From: Aquirufa beregesia
GTDB lineage: Bacteria; Bacteroidota; Bacteroidia; Cytophagales; Spirosomataceae
Length of the DNA: 64,000 nucleotides
Direction of reading: 5' to 3'
Assembly (NCBI RefSeq): GCF_011090385.1
Contig: NZ_SEWW01000004.1
Coordinates: forward strand, 186,001-250,000
Shown here: piece by piece, positions 1-8,957 of the stretch
Position numbering within the stretch: the first letter of the stretch is position 1
Layout: each line of letters starts with the position of its first letter
Translations under genes and position numbers: made by a program
The notes under the pieces: model-generated
Database searches by the model: none
Told to the model about the DNA's origin: nothing
The model's input: only the letters and a program-made list of their open reading frames with translations

Positions 1-838
1 TGAAATGCGCCCCCTCTTTTACCCACCATTGTAACAAAATGATCTCATCTTCTGTTAAGTTGACTTTTCCCTTAGGAGGCATGTGGTCTTCATGAGATGG
101 ATCTAAAAGGATACGTTTGATTAAGTCACTTTCTTCGGGTTTACCTGCTAGTAGAATAACTCCATTAGCCCCGCCTTTCAAAAAATATTCTGGACTATCC
201 ATGCGCAATTTGCCTTTTTGTTTTTCGGCATTATGACATGACCAACATTTTTGTTTTAAAGTAGGTTGAATTAAATCTTGATAGATAAGTGCCTCTTGCA
301 AATTTTTAATCGTAATGCGCGACACACTTTTCCCATCAGATTCTTGTTCCCTAGGAGCAATTCCTAGCCAGTTTCTCCAAGGTTGAGGAAGGTAGGTACT
401 CAAATAATCGGAACCATGAGTCAAGTTTCCTCCCACATGTCCTGTCCACATGACTAAGATAAAAGCCAAGCTCAATCCAGGTTTGAAAAAGCGAGACATC
501 AAAGAATCTTGGGACCAAAATTGAGCCATATAAGCCAAAGCCAATGAACTCAAGGCTAGGCTAATTCCTAGCCATTGATGGATAAATAAGGCATCCATAT
601 CATATTCTCCCGTTAGGGATAAGCACCATCCCATGGCACAAGAAATTAGGGCCGCTATGCCTGTGCTCCATAAAATGGACGCAATAGATGCCTGTCTTTG
701 TGCTTCTTCTTTTTTGGAAAAACCATATAAAATCATTCCCATGAGGAGCATACCAATGGGTAAATGCACCAACATGGGATGAAAATGGCCAAAAAATAGA
801 ACCCAATCAGGAATTCCCTCCACGTCCAAAAGAATCAT
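1..838 (-). CDS. DUF2231-like / planctomycete-type cytochrome c membrane protein (partial, 3' end off window)
   Basis: This gene is open from an ATG at 838 to the left edge, so its C-terminus is outside the window. The N-terminal half has several hydrophobic segments beginning HPMLVHLPIG, typical of the DUF2231-like domain that precedes a cytochrome c domain in Bacteroidota and Planctomycetes. A haem-binding CWSCH motif is at residues 198-202, followed by a stretch resembling planctomycete cytochrome C (SDLIKRILLD, then HMPPKGK). Its start lies 1 nt after the stop of the upstream NHL gene, so it is co-transcribed. It is likely an inner-membrane, periplasm-facing electron carrier. The domain call comes from motif reading; the redox partner is unknown. 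Confidence 0.75.
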   Translation of the reverse strand, partial: MILLDVEGIPDWVLFFGHFHPMLVHLPIGMLLMGMILYGFSKKEEAQRQASIASILWSTGIAALISCAMGWCLSLTGEYDMDALFIHQWLGISLALSSLALAYMAQFWSQDSLMSRFFKPGLSLAFILVMWTGHVGGNLTHGSDYLSTYLPQPWRNWLGIAPREQESDGKSVSRITIKNLQEALIYQDLIQPTLKQKCWSCHNAEKQKGKLRMDSPEYFLKGGANGVILLAGKPEESDLIKRILLDPSHEDHMPPKGKVNLTEDEIILLQWWVKEGAHF

Positions 839-839
839 A

Positions 840-1913
840 TTAACCGATACGTTCCAATTTGATAGGGTAGGTTTTTTGAGAGGCCCATTGCGCTACATAG
901 ATGTTGTCATCTGAATCAGCGTACACATCATGGGGATGTATAAACACCTTATTCTCATCATCTTTATGCTGTCTTTGCAATACTCCATTTTTGTAAATGG
1001 GTTCAGAGCCTCCTGGTGTAGAGACTACTTTCATGTCTTTGTCTAAGATTTGAACATAGCCAGAGCCTGGCCAATTTCCATCACCACTTCGGAAACAAGC
1101 GGCTACGATATGATCTCCGTGTAAGTTAGGCCGACAAACAAATGAGCCTGGTAGATGATAACGCGTGATGAATTTACCATCCAATGTGAAGCGTTTTAAA
1201 CTATTATTTACACGGTCTGTCACTAAGAGGGTCCAATTTTTTGGATCACGTGTATCAACTAAAACCCCATGACAGCAATTGAATAAGTTATCATCATACT
1301 CATTTGTCTTACCTCCAAAATGACGGATGTATTTCCCTTTAGCATCATATTGGATGATATAATTCGCCCCATATCCATCTGCTACATAAATATCCCCATT
1401 CTTAGGATTCACGGCAGTCTCTGTGGGTACAAATTGATGGGGATGATCATATACGCCTGTTTCTTTCGGATATTCGATTTTGAAAATTTCTTTTCCTTTT
1501 AAATCTGTCTTGATGACCTGATGACGGGTATTGTCGCAAATCAATAAAAACTGCTCTCCCCCTTCATTCAATATGGTCAAGCCATGTGCGCCTGGATAGG
1601 TGTGTCCCCATGAGTCTAATAACTTGCCCGATTTATCATAAATCAAGACATTGTTTTTGGTTTCATTGGTTAATAAAAACAAGCGACCTTTGGCATCTTC
1701 CACCATTTCATGGCAGTCGTTAACCGGATTTTTACCAGCATCCAAGATGCCCCAGTTTGGGATAACCTTAAATTTGTAATTGTTGTGACCTAAAACGATT
1801 TCGCCAGGTTTGGGGGCAATTTTTTTCATAGTGTGTGAGGTTGATAAGAGGCTTCCGCCAACTAAAACGGAGCTAGTTTTTAAAAAATCTCTTCGTTGAA
1901 TGGACTTGTTCAT
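840..1913 (-). CDS. Tat-exported NHL-repeat / six-bladed beta-propeller protein
   Basis: The 357-aa product begins with a Tat-type signal (RRDFLKTSS at residues 8-16, then a hydrophobic stretch), so it is predicted to be exported folded. The rest reads as NHL/SMP-30-like propeller blades: repeated motifs such as HPHQFVP, NPKNGDIYVADGYGANYI, CHGVLVD and HPHDVYADSDDNIYVAQWA. Such propellers bind ligands or act as lyases or lactonases; the exact activity cannot be read here. It lies in a tight minus-strand cluster between the di-cytochrome gene upstream (26-nt gap) and the partial cytochrome gene downstream (1-nt gap). Co-location with cytochrome genes suggests a periplasmic oxidative role, which is inference. 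Confidence 0.8.
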   Translation of the reverse strand: MNKSIQRRDFLKTSSVLVGGSLLSTSHTMKKIAPKPGEIVLGHNNYKFKVIPNWGILDAGKNPVNDCHEMVEDAKGRLFLLTNETKNNVLIYDKSGKLLDSWGHTYPGAHGLTILNEGGEQFLLICDNTRHQVIKTDLKGKEIFKIEYPKETGVYDHPHQFVPTETAVNPKNGDIYVADGYGANYIIQYDAKGKYIRHFGGKTNEYDDNLFNCCHGVLVDTRDPKNWTLLVTDRVNNSLKRFTLDGKFITRYHLPGSFVCRPNLHGDHIVAACFRSGDGNWPGSGYVQILDKDMKVVSTPGGSEPIYKNGVLQRQHKDDENKVFIHPHDVYADSDDNIYVAQWASQKTYPIKLERIG

Positions 1914-1939
1914 AGGGATAGTTAAGAGGTTGTGGAGTA

Positions 1940-4729
1940 TTATGGTTTATTGATACTTTCATCTAGGTTAAATAAAACATTGCTGACAAGGGTTCTGGCT
2001 ATTAAAGTGGGAGCCTCTTTGGGTAAGGTATTATCTGGACAAAGATGTAAAAATTCTTGACAATGGCGGACGTCCTTTTGATATATAGGAAGGACTTGTT
2101 GGTAAAATTTGACTAGATGTTTCTTTTTTGCCGAACTAATCTCTTTTCCAAAAAGCTGATAAAAAGCCTTTTCTATAAACTTTTCTTCATTTTCCTGCGG
2201 AAATTTTCGGGCAAAGAATAAAGCACATTCCATAAAAACAGGATCATTTAAGGCATTGAGTGCTTGCATGGGGGTGTTGGTTCGGATTCTTCTGGACAAA
2301 CAAATATCACGAGTTCCCGCATCAAATGTAACCTGCGTGGGATAAGGACTGCTACGTCGCCAATAGGTATATAGCGACCGTCGCCATTGATCTTCTCCAT
2401 CACTTTTAGTCCATTTCATACCACTATACGGAGCATTCCAAATCCCCTCTGGTTGCTCTGGCATTACACTTGGCCCCCCGATTTTAGTGGATAATAGTCC
2501 AGACCAAAGTAATGCCTGATCACGGAGCTGTTCAGGACTTAACCGAACTCTAGGTCCATGACTTAGATAGCGATTGTTCGGATCTTTTTCTTTGGATTCT
2601 TGGGTGAATTCTGAACTTTGCTGATAGGTGGCCGACATCACCATATATTTTAAAAACTCCTTAGGCTTATAGTGAAAGGTAAATTGGAATTGGTAAGCTA
2701 AAAAATCCAATAATTCCTGATGACTGGGTGAAAGCCCTTGACTACCCAAATCTTCCATGGTTTCTATTAAACCAGTGCCAAAAAGTTGTTCCCAGAATCG
2801 ATTAACTGCCACCCGAGCGGTCAGTGGATTTTGAGGACTGCTCATCCATTGAGCTAATTCCAACCTGTTTCTCACGGGCTTTTGGTATAGTTTGGCAAAT
2901 AACTGGGGAATGGACCGCTCCACATGTTTACCAGGGGAAAGCCAACTTCCTCTTTCGAATACCGGTGTGTTCCTTCTAAATTCGGTTGGATTTTCCAATA
3001 AAACAGGGGTAGTCCCTTCCGGTTGAGTGCTGATGAATTGTTTGGCCAAGGTCAGAAAGGGCGTATTTTTTAATGCTTCAGGCGTTTTAGGTAACAGCAT
3101 CCAATATCCAATGACAGCCGTATTTTGATCAGGCTGGCAGGATTTATTGGTAAATGACCAATATAGATCTTGTTTCCCTGCCAATGCCGGAATGGTATAA
3201 AAGGCATAGGTCCAGCCATGTGCCCAATTCCCTTTTTTGATACCTTCTTTTTCGGATAAAGTAGTATCAAGTTTTATCTTAGCAATAATCTTCCCTTGCA
3301 AAGAGCCTTGTCGAATCACTAATTGAGTGGCCGCGTCATTGCTATTTTTATAGGCAATCATCATCTCCGTTTTTTCATTCATGGGTACAGCCTTAAATCG
3401 GACGGATCCTCCAGGTCGGACAGCCAAGTACTTATTATCTTGTAATGCCCCATTGATGAACTCGTCAGCCCAATGCGGATGTATTTTGGGTTCCACAAAT
3501 TGGATAGTTTGCTTCCAAGTTTGATGTTCTTTGGGATATTTGCTTTTTATAAAATGGAGTAAGGAGTCGACGCGCTTTTGATCCGACGATTTAAAGTGTC
3601 GGTAATAAGGAGATTCATCCGGAACATCCTCATCTCGGGTATTATTGAAGTAGGCCATGTATTGGTAATATTCTTCATGGCGAATGGGATCATAGGGATG
3701 GGAATGACATTGAACACAAGAAAAACTCGTTCCTTGTAAAGTTTCCCAAGTGGTATTTACCCGATCCAAGATGGCGGCGATTCTAAACTCCTCATCTTCT
3801 GTTCCTCCTTCATCATTATTGGCGGTATTCCGATGAAAAGCGGTGGCGATGTATTGACTTTCTTTAGGATTGGGCAATAAATCACCGGCTAATTGTTCGG
3901 TAATAAATTGATCATAAGCTTTGTTTTGGTTAAAGGATTCAATGACATAATCGCGGTATCGCCAAATACTCCGTTTATCATCTTTTTCATAACCTTTCGT
4001 GTCTGCATATCTAGCCAAGTCCATCCACATGCTGGCCCATTTTTCTCCGAATCGAGGGGACTTTAATAATTCATCTACTTTTTTCTCGTATGCACCATTT
4101 GAATCATCGGATTCAAATGCCTGATATTCTGCCTGCGTGGGACTCAATCCTGTTAGATCCAGACTTAGTCGCCTTAGTAAGTCGGCCTTCTCAGCTTTGG
4201 ATTGATGGCCAAGGCCCATCTCAGCTTGTTTAGTCCCCACAAAATGGTCGATTTCATTTTCTTCCCAACCAGCTTGTATACCTACCCATGAAAGAGCCTG
4301 TTTCCACCAGGAACTATAAGGCACTTGAGGTTTCTTTAAAGGTTGATATGCCCAATGTTCACCCCATTCAGCACCTTCTTTGACCCATTGACTTAAAATT
4401 TCAATTTCTTTTTGGGATAATGGAGGCCTTTTATAAGGCATTTTCTCTTCGGGGTCCTGTAAGCTCAGTCGTTGAATGAAGCTTGATTTTTCTGGATGCC
4501 CTGGGACAATTGCCGCGGCATTGAATTTGGTTTTTCCTAAAGCTTCTTCGCGGAACAAAAGACTAAATCCGCCTTGCTTTTTAACGCCACCATGACAACT
4601 AATACAATTTTTATTTAAAATGGGCTTGACTTGGGTATTGAAGTCGATATGTGAATCATTCGGCCAAATTTGCGTTCCTACGAAAAAGCCAGCCAAACCT
4701 AAAATAGCGATGGTGATTAGGTTTTTCAT
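1940..4729 (-). CDS. PSCyt1/DUF1549/DUF1553 domain protein with two CxxCH motifs
   Basis: The 929-aa protein has an N-terminal hydrophobic anchor or signal (residues about 4-20), then a planctomycete-type cytochrome c domain with CISCH at residues 42-46. A DUF1549-like region follows from about residue 155. A second haem-type motif, CVQCH, is at residues 338-342. The C-terminal half matches DUF1553 ([18 protein letters not shown] and [14 protein letters not shown] are characteristic). This architecture is abundant in Planctomycetes and also found in Bacteroidota, usually beside a DUF1501 gene as here. Its start overlaps the stop of the DUF1501 gene by 4 nt (ATGA type), indicating translational coupling. 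It is probably periplasmic; its biochemical role is not established. Confidence 0.9.
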   Translation of the reverse strand: MKNLITIAILGLAGFFVGTQIWPNDSHIDFNTQVKPILNKNCISCHGGVKKQGGFSLLFREEALGKTKFNAAAIVPGHPEKSSFIQRLSLQDPEEKMPYKRPPLSQKEIEILSQWVKEGAEWGEHWAYQPLKKPQVPYSSWWKQALSWVGIQAGWEENEIDHFVGTKQAEMGLGHQSKAEKADLLRRLSLDLTGLSPTQAEYQAFESDDSNGAYEKKVDELLKSPRFGEKWASMWMDLARYADTKGYEKDDKRSIWRYRDYVIESFNQNKAYDQFITEQLAGDLLPNPKESQYIATAFHRNTANNDEGGTEDEEFRIAAILDRVNTTWETLQGTSFSCVQCHSHPYDPIRHEEYYQYMAYFNNTRDEDVPDESPYYRHFKSSDQKRVDSLLHFIKSKYPKEHQTWKQTIQFVEPKIHPHWADEFINGALQDNKYLAVRPGGSVRFKAVPMNEKTEMMIAYKNSNDAATQLVIRQGSLQGKIIAKIKLDTTLSEKEGIKKGNWAHGWTYAFYTIPALAGKQDLYWSFTNKSCQPDQNTAVIGYWMLLPKTPEALKNTPFLTLAKQFISTQPEGTTPVLLENPTEFRRNTPVFERGSWLSPGKHVERSIPQLFAKLYQKPVRNRLELAQWMSSPQNPLTARVAVNRFWEQLFGTGLIETMEDLGSQGLSPSHQELLDFLAYQFQFTFHYKPKEFLKYMVMSATYQQSSEFTQESKEKDPNNRYLSHGPRVRLSPEQLRDQALLWSGLLSTKIGGPSVMPEQPEGIWNAPYSGMKWTKSDGEDQWRRSLYTYWRRSSPYPTQVTFDAGTRDICLSRRIRTNTPMQALNALNDPVFMECALFFARKFPQENEEKFIEKAFYQLFGKEISSAKKKHLVKFYQQVLPIYQKDVRHCQEFLHLCPDNTLPKEAPTLIARTLVSNVLFNLDESINKP

Positions 4730-6195
4730 GCCAAAATAGGGTCGATAACTTTGCCAAATACGTCCGTCAGTCGGAAGTTCCTACCTTGAAAAGGATAGGT
4801 AAATTCTTCATGATTGAATCCCAAACATTGGAGAATGGTGGCCTGCAGATCATATACCGATGTTTTACCAGAAATGGTGGAATAACCTAAATCATCCGTT
4901 TCTCCGTAAGATATGCCTGGTTTAATTCCTCCACCAGCTAACCACATGGTAAAAGCTTCTGTATGGTGGTCTCTACCAAAATAGGCAAGTTTTTTCCCCT
5001 CTCTGTTTTCTTGCATAGGTGTACGGCCAAACTCTCCTCCCCAAACCACCAATGTTTCATCCAATAAGCCGCGTTGTTCCAAATCCAGCAATAGGGCGGT
5101 AGCGGCTTTGTCGACTTGCCTACATTTTTGGTGTAATCCATAATCTACCGAACCATCTAATCCCGTACCATGGGTATCCCAGCCCCAGTCGAACAGTTGT
5201 ACAAAGCGGACCCCTTGCTCGACCAGTTTTCTAGCCAATAGGCAATTATTAGCAAAGGACTCTTTCCCAGATTCAGTTCCATACATTTCATGGATATAGG
5301 CAGGTTCTTTGTTGATATCCATGACCTCTGGAACAGAGCTTTGCATTTTATAAGCCATCTCATATTGGGCTATTCGCGCCACCGTCTCGGGATCACCAAA
5401 TTCTTGATAGGTTTCTTGATTGATCTGATTGATGGTTTCAATACTGGCTTTTCGAATATCGGAATTGACACCGGCTGGGTTTTGAATAAATAAAATGGGC
5501 TCACCTTCTGAGCGGCATTGAACGCCTTGGTAAACGGAAGGTAAAAATCCGCTACCCCAGGCTGACTTCCCGGCATCAGGGTTTTTACCACCAGAAGCTA
5601 ATACCACGAAACCTGGTAAATTTTGATTTTCAGTACCTAAACCATAACTCACCCATGAGCCCATACTGGGTCTACCTAAGCGGGCAGATCCAGTATGCAT
5701 CAAAAGCTGGGCAGGTGCATGGTTAAATTGATCGGTATGCATCCCTTTAAGAAAGCTTACTCGGTCAGCTTGGCTAGCCAAATGAGGGAGGTAATCGGAA
5801 ATCCAATGGCCCGCTTGTCCTCTTTGTTCAAAATGAGCTTTCGGGCCCAATAAATTGGGAATACCTCGGATAAAGGCAAATTTCTTGCCTGCCAATAATT
5901 CTGGAGGACATTCTTTTCCATCGAATTTGGCCAAGCTTGGTTTATAATCAAATAGTTCCAGTTGGGATGGCGCCCCTGCCATGTGTAAAAATATAACAGA
6001 TTTTGCCTTTCCTAATTTTGGGGAACTTTTGGCAGCCAGTGGGGATGCAAATGATGCCCCAGTATCAGAACTACAATTCGTCAAAAAACTTCCAAGAGCC
6101 AAGGACCCCAATCCCGTTCCAAGACTACTTAAAAAGTGTCTTCTGGTAGCCAATTGGGCTTCTCTTTGGATAGCTTCTTGAATGATTTTGTTCAT
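4726..6195 (-). CDS. DUF1501 domain protein with Tat-type signal
   Basis: This 489-aa protein starts with a long n-region and a twin-arginine motif (TRRHFLSSLG at about residues 17-26), then a hydrophobic stretch ending in LTNCSS, which could also be a lipobox. The body matches DUF1501, a sulfatase/alkaline-phosphatase-fold family of unknown substrate (SVIFLHMAGAPSQLELFDYKP near the start; VVWGGEFGRTP and GRDHHTEAFTMWLAGGG towards the end). DUF1501 genes are habitually paired with DUF1549/DUF1553 genes; here the pair overlaps by 4 nt. The upstream MFS gene ends at 6200, so the two are likely one transcript. Function: unknown exported enzyme of the alkaline phosphatase superfamily. Confidence 0.9.
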   Translation of the reverse strand: MNKIIQEAIQREAQLATRRHFLSSLGTGLGSLALGSFLTNCSSDTGASFASPLAAKSSPKLGKAKSVIFLHMAGAPSQLELFDYKPSLAKFDGKECPPELLAGKKFAFIRGIPNLLGPKAHFEQRGQAGHWISDYLPHLASQADRVSFLKGMHTDQFNHAPAQLLMHTGSARLGRPSMGSWVSYGLGTENQNLPGFVVLASGGKNPDAGKSAWGSGFLPSVYQGVQCRSEGEPILFIQNPAGVNSDIRKASIETINQINQETYQEFGDPETVARIAQYEMAYKMQSSVPEVMDINKEPAYIHEMYGTESGKESFANNCLLARKLVEQGVRFVQLFDWGWDTHGTGLDGSVDYGLHQKCRQVDKAATALLLDLEQRGLLDETLVVWGGEFGRTPMQENREGKKLAYFGRDHHTEAFTMWLAGGGIKPGISYGETDDLGYSTISGKTSVYDLQATILQCLGFNHEEFTYPFQGRNFRLTDVFGKVIDPILA

Positions 6196-6199
6196 GACT

Positions 6200-7570
6200 T
6201 TAATCCATTATAGCTCTTCCTTTTGTTTCTGGCAAATAGATGACACCAATAATCACGGTCAAGGCAGCCAGTGTAATGGGATAAAAAATACCGGAGAAAT
6301 TAGAATGTGTGACGGCACCTAACCAGGTAGCAACAAAGGGGGCACATCCTCCAAATACACCATTGGCAAAATGATATGGAATGGAGAGGGAGGTGTAGCG
6401 AATTTTGGTTGGGAATAATTCCACTAAAAAGGCTGCGATAGGCCCATAAGCCATGGCCGCAAAAGTGACCAATAGGATACAGATAAATGCCAGTTTTACG
6501 GTGCCGGTGGTTGTTAAATGATATGCCCCATTAATAAGCGTGCCCTCTTGATCAACGATATCCGACATCCAGGCAAATAAGGGATAATATAATATGGCGG
6601 CTAGGGCCATACCACCCAACATGATTTTTTTTCTACCGATACGATCAGAAAGACTACCAAAAACCACGAATAGAGGGGTTCCCACCACCAATGAGGCCGC
6701 AATGATTAAGTTGGTCGTAGTGAAATCCACCATCAAGATTTTATTGATGAAGATTTGAGCGTAAAATTGTCCCGTATGCCAAACGACTCCTTGTCCGACG
6801 ATAGCCCCAAACATGGCAATGAGCATTAAGCGACGATTGGATTTGCTGGCAAAAGCCTCGCGTAAGGGGTTTTCTGACAATCGACCTTCTTTTTTTAATC
6901 GTGCAAAAAGTGGAGATTCTTGCATATTTCTACGAATGAAATAAGAAACAATCACTAAAATACCCGAAAGGGCAAAAGGGATTCGCCAGCCCCAGGCTTT
7001 GAATTCAGCGTCACCCATGATTTTTTGACAAATCAAAATAACGATGATGGACACAAAAAATCCTAAAGTGGCTGTAGTTTGAATGTAAGCAGTGTATTTT
7101 CCACGATGAGCATCGGGGGCATATTCAGCCACATAGGTGGCTGCACCTCCATATTCTCCACCAAGGGCTAAACCTTGTATAATGCGTAGTAAAAACAGGA
7201 TGGCCGGTGCTACTAAACCGATGTCGGAATAACTGGGAATAAATGCGATAGCAAATGTGGAGCCTCCCATCAAAATGAGCGTTAATAAAAAGGTATATTT
7301 TCTTCCGATCCGATCACCTAAGCGACCAAAGATAATTCCACCAAAAGGACGAGCGACAAAACCCGCTCCAAATGCAGCCAGTGTCGAAATAAACGCTGCC
7401 GTAGGATCATCTTTTGGAAAAAAAGAAAGAGAAATGATGGCTGAAAGGCTGCCAAAAATATAGAAATCATACCATTCAATGACGGTTCCAACGGAGGAGG
7501 CGATGATTACTTGCCAAAGTTTCTTAACAGGAATCTTATTATTATCGAATTCGGGATTCGAAGCAGTCAT
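6200..7570 (-). CDS. MFS transporter, metabolite:H+ symporter (MHS) family
   Basis: The 456-aa polytopic inner-membrane protein has the MHS/ProP-like signature near the N-terminus (VGTVIEWYDFYIFG), the loop 2-3 motif GRLGDRIGRKYTFL and its repeat in the second half (GSLSDRIGRKKIML). About twelve hydrophobic segments can be followed. Known members import organic acids, betaine, proline, citrate or shikimate with protons; the substrate cannot be assigned. It is the first gene of the minus-strand cluster and is divergent from the LacI regulator at 7746, so that regulator may control it. The intergenic DNA holds a dispersed palindrome (7642-7683) but no obvious second copy of the LacI-type operator seen upstream of susC. 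Confidence 0.9.
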   Translation of the reverse strand: MTASNPEFDNNKIPVKKLWQVIIASSVGTVIEWYDFYIFGSLSAIISLSFFPKDDPTAAFISTLAAFGAGFVARPFGGIIFGRLGDRIGRKYTFLLTLILMGGSTFAIAFIPSYSDIGLVAPAILFLLRIIQGLALGGEYGGAATYVAEYAPDAHRGKYTAYIQTTATLGFFVSIIVILICQKIMGDAEFKAWGWRIPFALSGILVIVSYFIRRNMQESPLFARLKKEGRLSENPLREAFASKSNRRLMLIAMFGAIVGQGVVWHTGQFYAQIFINKILMVDFTTTNLIIAASLVVGTPLFVVFGSLSDRIGRKKIMLGGMALAAILYYPLFAWMSDIVDQEGTLINGAYHLTTTGTVKLAFICILLVTFAAMAYGPIAAFLVELFPTKIRYTSLSIPYHFANGVFGGCAPFVATWLGAVTHSNFSGIFYPITLAALTVIIGVIYLPETKGRAIMD

Positions 7571-7641
7571 ATAACTAAAGGTTTAGAAAATATGAAATTA
7601 ACCATATTGCCTTGAAAATCCTAATCCGAAAAGCTGTCATC

Positions 7642-7683
7642 GCCTAAGGCTGGCAAGGTTTCAAACCTTGACAGCCTTTAGGC
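7642..7683. repeat. Dispersed palindrome, copy A (divergent variant)
   Basis: The core is GGCTGGCAAGGTTT ... AAACCTTGACAGCC, with outer arms GCCTAA/TTTAGGC that differ from the AACG/CGTT ends of the other copies but still pair, with one extra base on the right. It lies between the divergent MFS and LacI genes, so it cannot be a simple 3'-end terminator. The right flank contains AACGAT, as in copy G. Confidence 0.85.
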
Positions 7684-7745
7684 TTGAAAACGATTTTTCA
7701 CGCAAAAAAATTATATATTTGAGATAATACCAATATACTGATATA

Positions 7746-8765
7746 TTGAATAACTCTGTTTCTATAAAGGATATAGCCAAGAAGTTTAAATGCGCGCCAT
7801 CTACTATTTCGCGGGCTTTAAATGATCATCCTGCTATCAATATCGAAACCCGTAAAACCATTCAGGAATATGCCTTGAAGGTTGGTTATCAAAAAAATAC
7901 GCTTTCACTCAGTTTGTTGAATAATTGTTCCATGACACTGGGACTTATTTTGCCCTCTATCACGCACTACCATGAGTCTTCTATTTTGGAAGGGATGGAA
8001 GAAATTCTACTGAAATCAGGCTATCTATTGAATATCTGCGTGAGTAATGAATCTCATACCATTGAGAAGGAATACATTGACCGTTTGTTGGCTAACAGGG
8101 TCGATGGATTATTTATTTCTATGGCTCAGGAAAGTTATGACCAGCAATTAGGCGAACATATTGATCTAGTAATCCAGCGTTCTTTACCCGTCATTTTTAT
8201 TGACCGACCGAATCATGGCGTGGCTTCTGACCGAGTAGTAACGGATGATTATCAAGGAGCATTTATGGCCACTCAACATTTGATAGATATGGGATGTCAG
8301 CGTATTGCTCATTTGCATGGACCATCTGGGATTAGTGTTTCTCAGCAACGTTTTCTGGGTTTTCAGGATTGCCTGTTGGCGAATGGTCGACAGGTGGAGG
8401 GGGACTTGATTCAATATGTGCATTTTTCGGCGGAGAGCGCTATTCAGGCGACTCGAAACCTAATGCAGTCGGCCCATAAACCAGATGCCATTTTTGGGGT
8501 CAATGATGAGGTTTGCATAGCTGCTATGTTTGTTTTGAGGGAAATGGGAGTTTCGGTTCCGCATGATGTGGCTATCGTGGGTTTTGATGATATTCCTTTA
8601 GCCTCTTTCGTGCATCCCCCTTTGAGTTCCGTTTCTCGACAAAGTAGAAGAATCGGAGAAGAGGCGGCGAAATTGTTTTTGTCCAAAAAAGATCAAAAAT
8701 TGGATCCAATGACTATTTCATTGGACCCCAAGTTAATCATTCGGGAATCTTCCCTTCGTACTTAG
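7746..8765 (+). CDS. LacI/GalR-family transcriptional regulator
   Basis: The 339-aa protein has an N-terminal LacI helix-turn-helix (SIKDIAKKFKCAPSTISRALNDHPAI, about residues 5-30) with its hinge region, then a periplasmic-binding-protein-like effector domain (GLILPSITHYHESSILEGM; VDGLFISMAQ; GFDDIPLASFVHPPLSSVSR). The start is TTG at 7746: the in-frame stop at 7725 is followed by no ATG or GTG before it, and the helix-turn-helix begins at once. It sits divergent to the MFS cluster and directly upstream of susCD. A perfect GCAAACGTTTGC palindrome, of the form bound by this family, lies between it and susC at 8858-8869, so it most likely controls susCD and perhaps the divergent cluster. Confidence 0.93.
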   Translation: MNNSVSIKDIAKKFKCAPSTISRALNDHPAINIETRKTIQEYALKVGYQKNTLSLSLLNNCSMTLGLILPSITHYHESSILEGMEEILLKSGYLLNICVSNESHTIEKEYIDRLLANRVDGLFISMAQESYDQQLGEHIDLVIQRSLPVIFIDRPNHGVASDRVVTDDYQGAFMATQHLIDMGCQRIAHLHGPSGISVSQQRFLGFQDCLLANGRQVEGDLIQYVHFSAESAIQATRNLMQSAHKPDAIFGVNDEVCIAAMFVLREMGVSVPHDVAIVGFDDIPLASFVHPPLSSVSRQSRRIGEEAAKLFLSKKDQKLDPMTISLDPKLIIRESSLRT

Positions 8766-8857
8766 GATGAATTAACAATACCTTAACATCGTATTTCTTG
8801 AGTATTGTAGCAAGCGTTCTACTTTTATGGGATTGCAATAGCCATATGGCCTCAATT

Positions 8858-8869
8858 GCAAACGTTTGC
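8858..8869. promoter_or_regulatory. Probable LacI-family operator upstream of susC
   Basis: GCAAACGTTTGC is a perfect 12-bp palindrome with a central CG, the usual form of LacI/GalR operators. It is 88 nt upstream of the susC ATG and 92 nt downstream of the LacI-family gene. I saw no second perfect copy in the window. A second short palindrome, GCCATATGGC, lies at 8841-8850. Confidence 0.65.
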
Positions 8870-8957
8870 GTAAAATATTGTGAAGATATTACAATTATTA
8901 ATAGGTAAATTTCAAAAATTTTTAAACCCAAAAATTACCATTTCAAAAAATCAATTT

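Noticed and set aside
8880-8957. Longer SusC starting at GTG 8880
   Set aside because: It puts 26 AT-rich-coded residues before a normal signal peptide; the ATG at 8958 is better.
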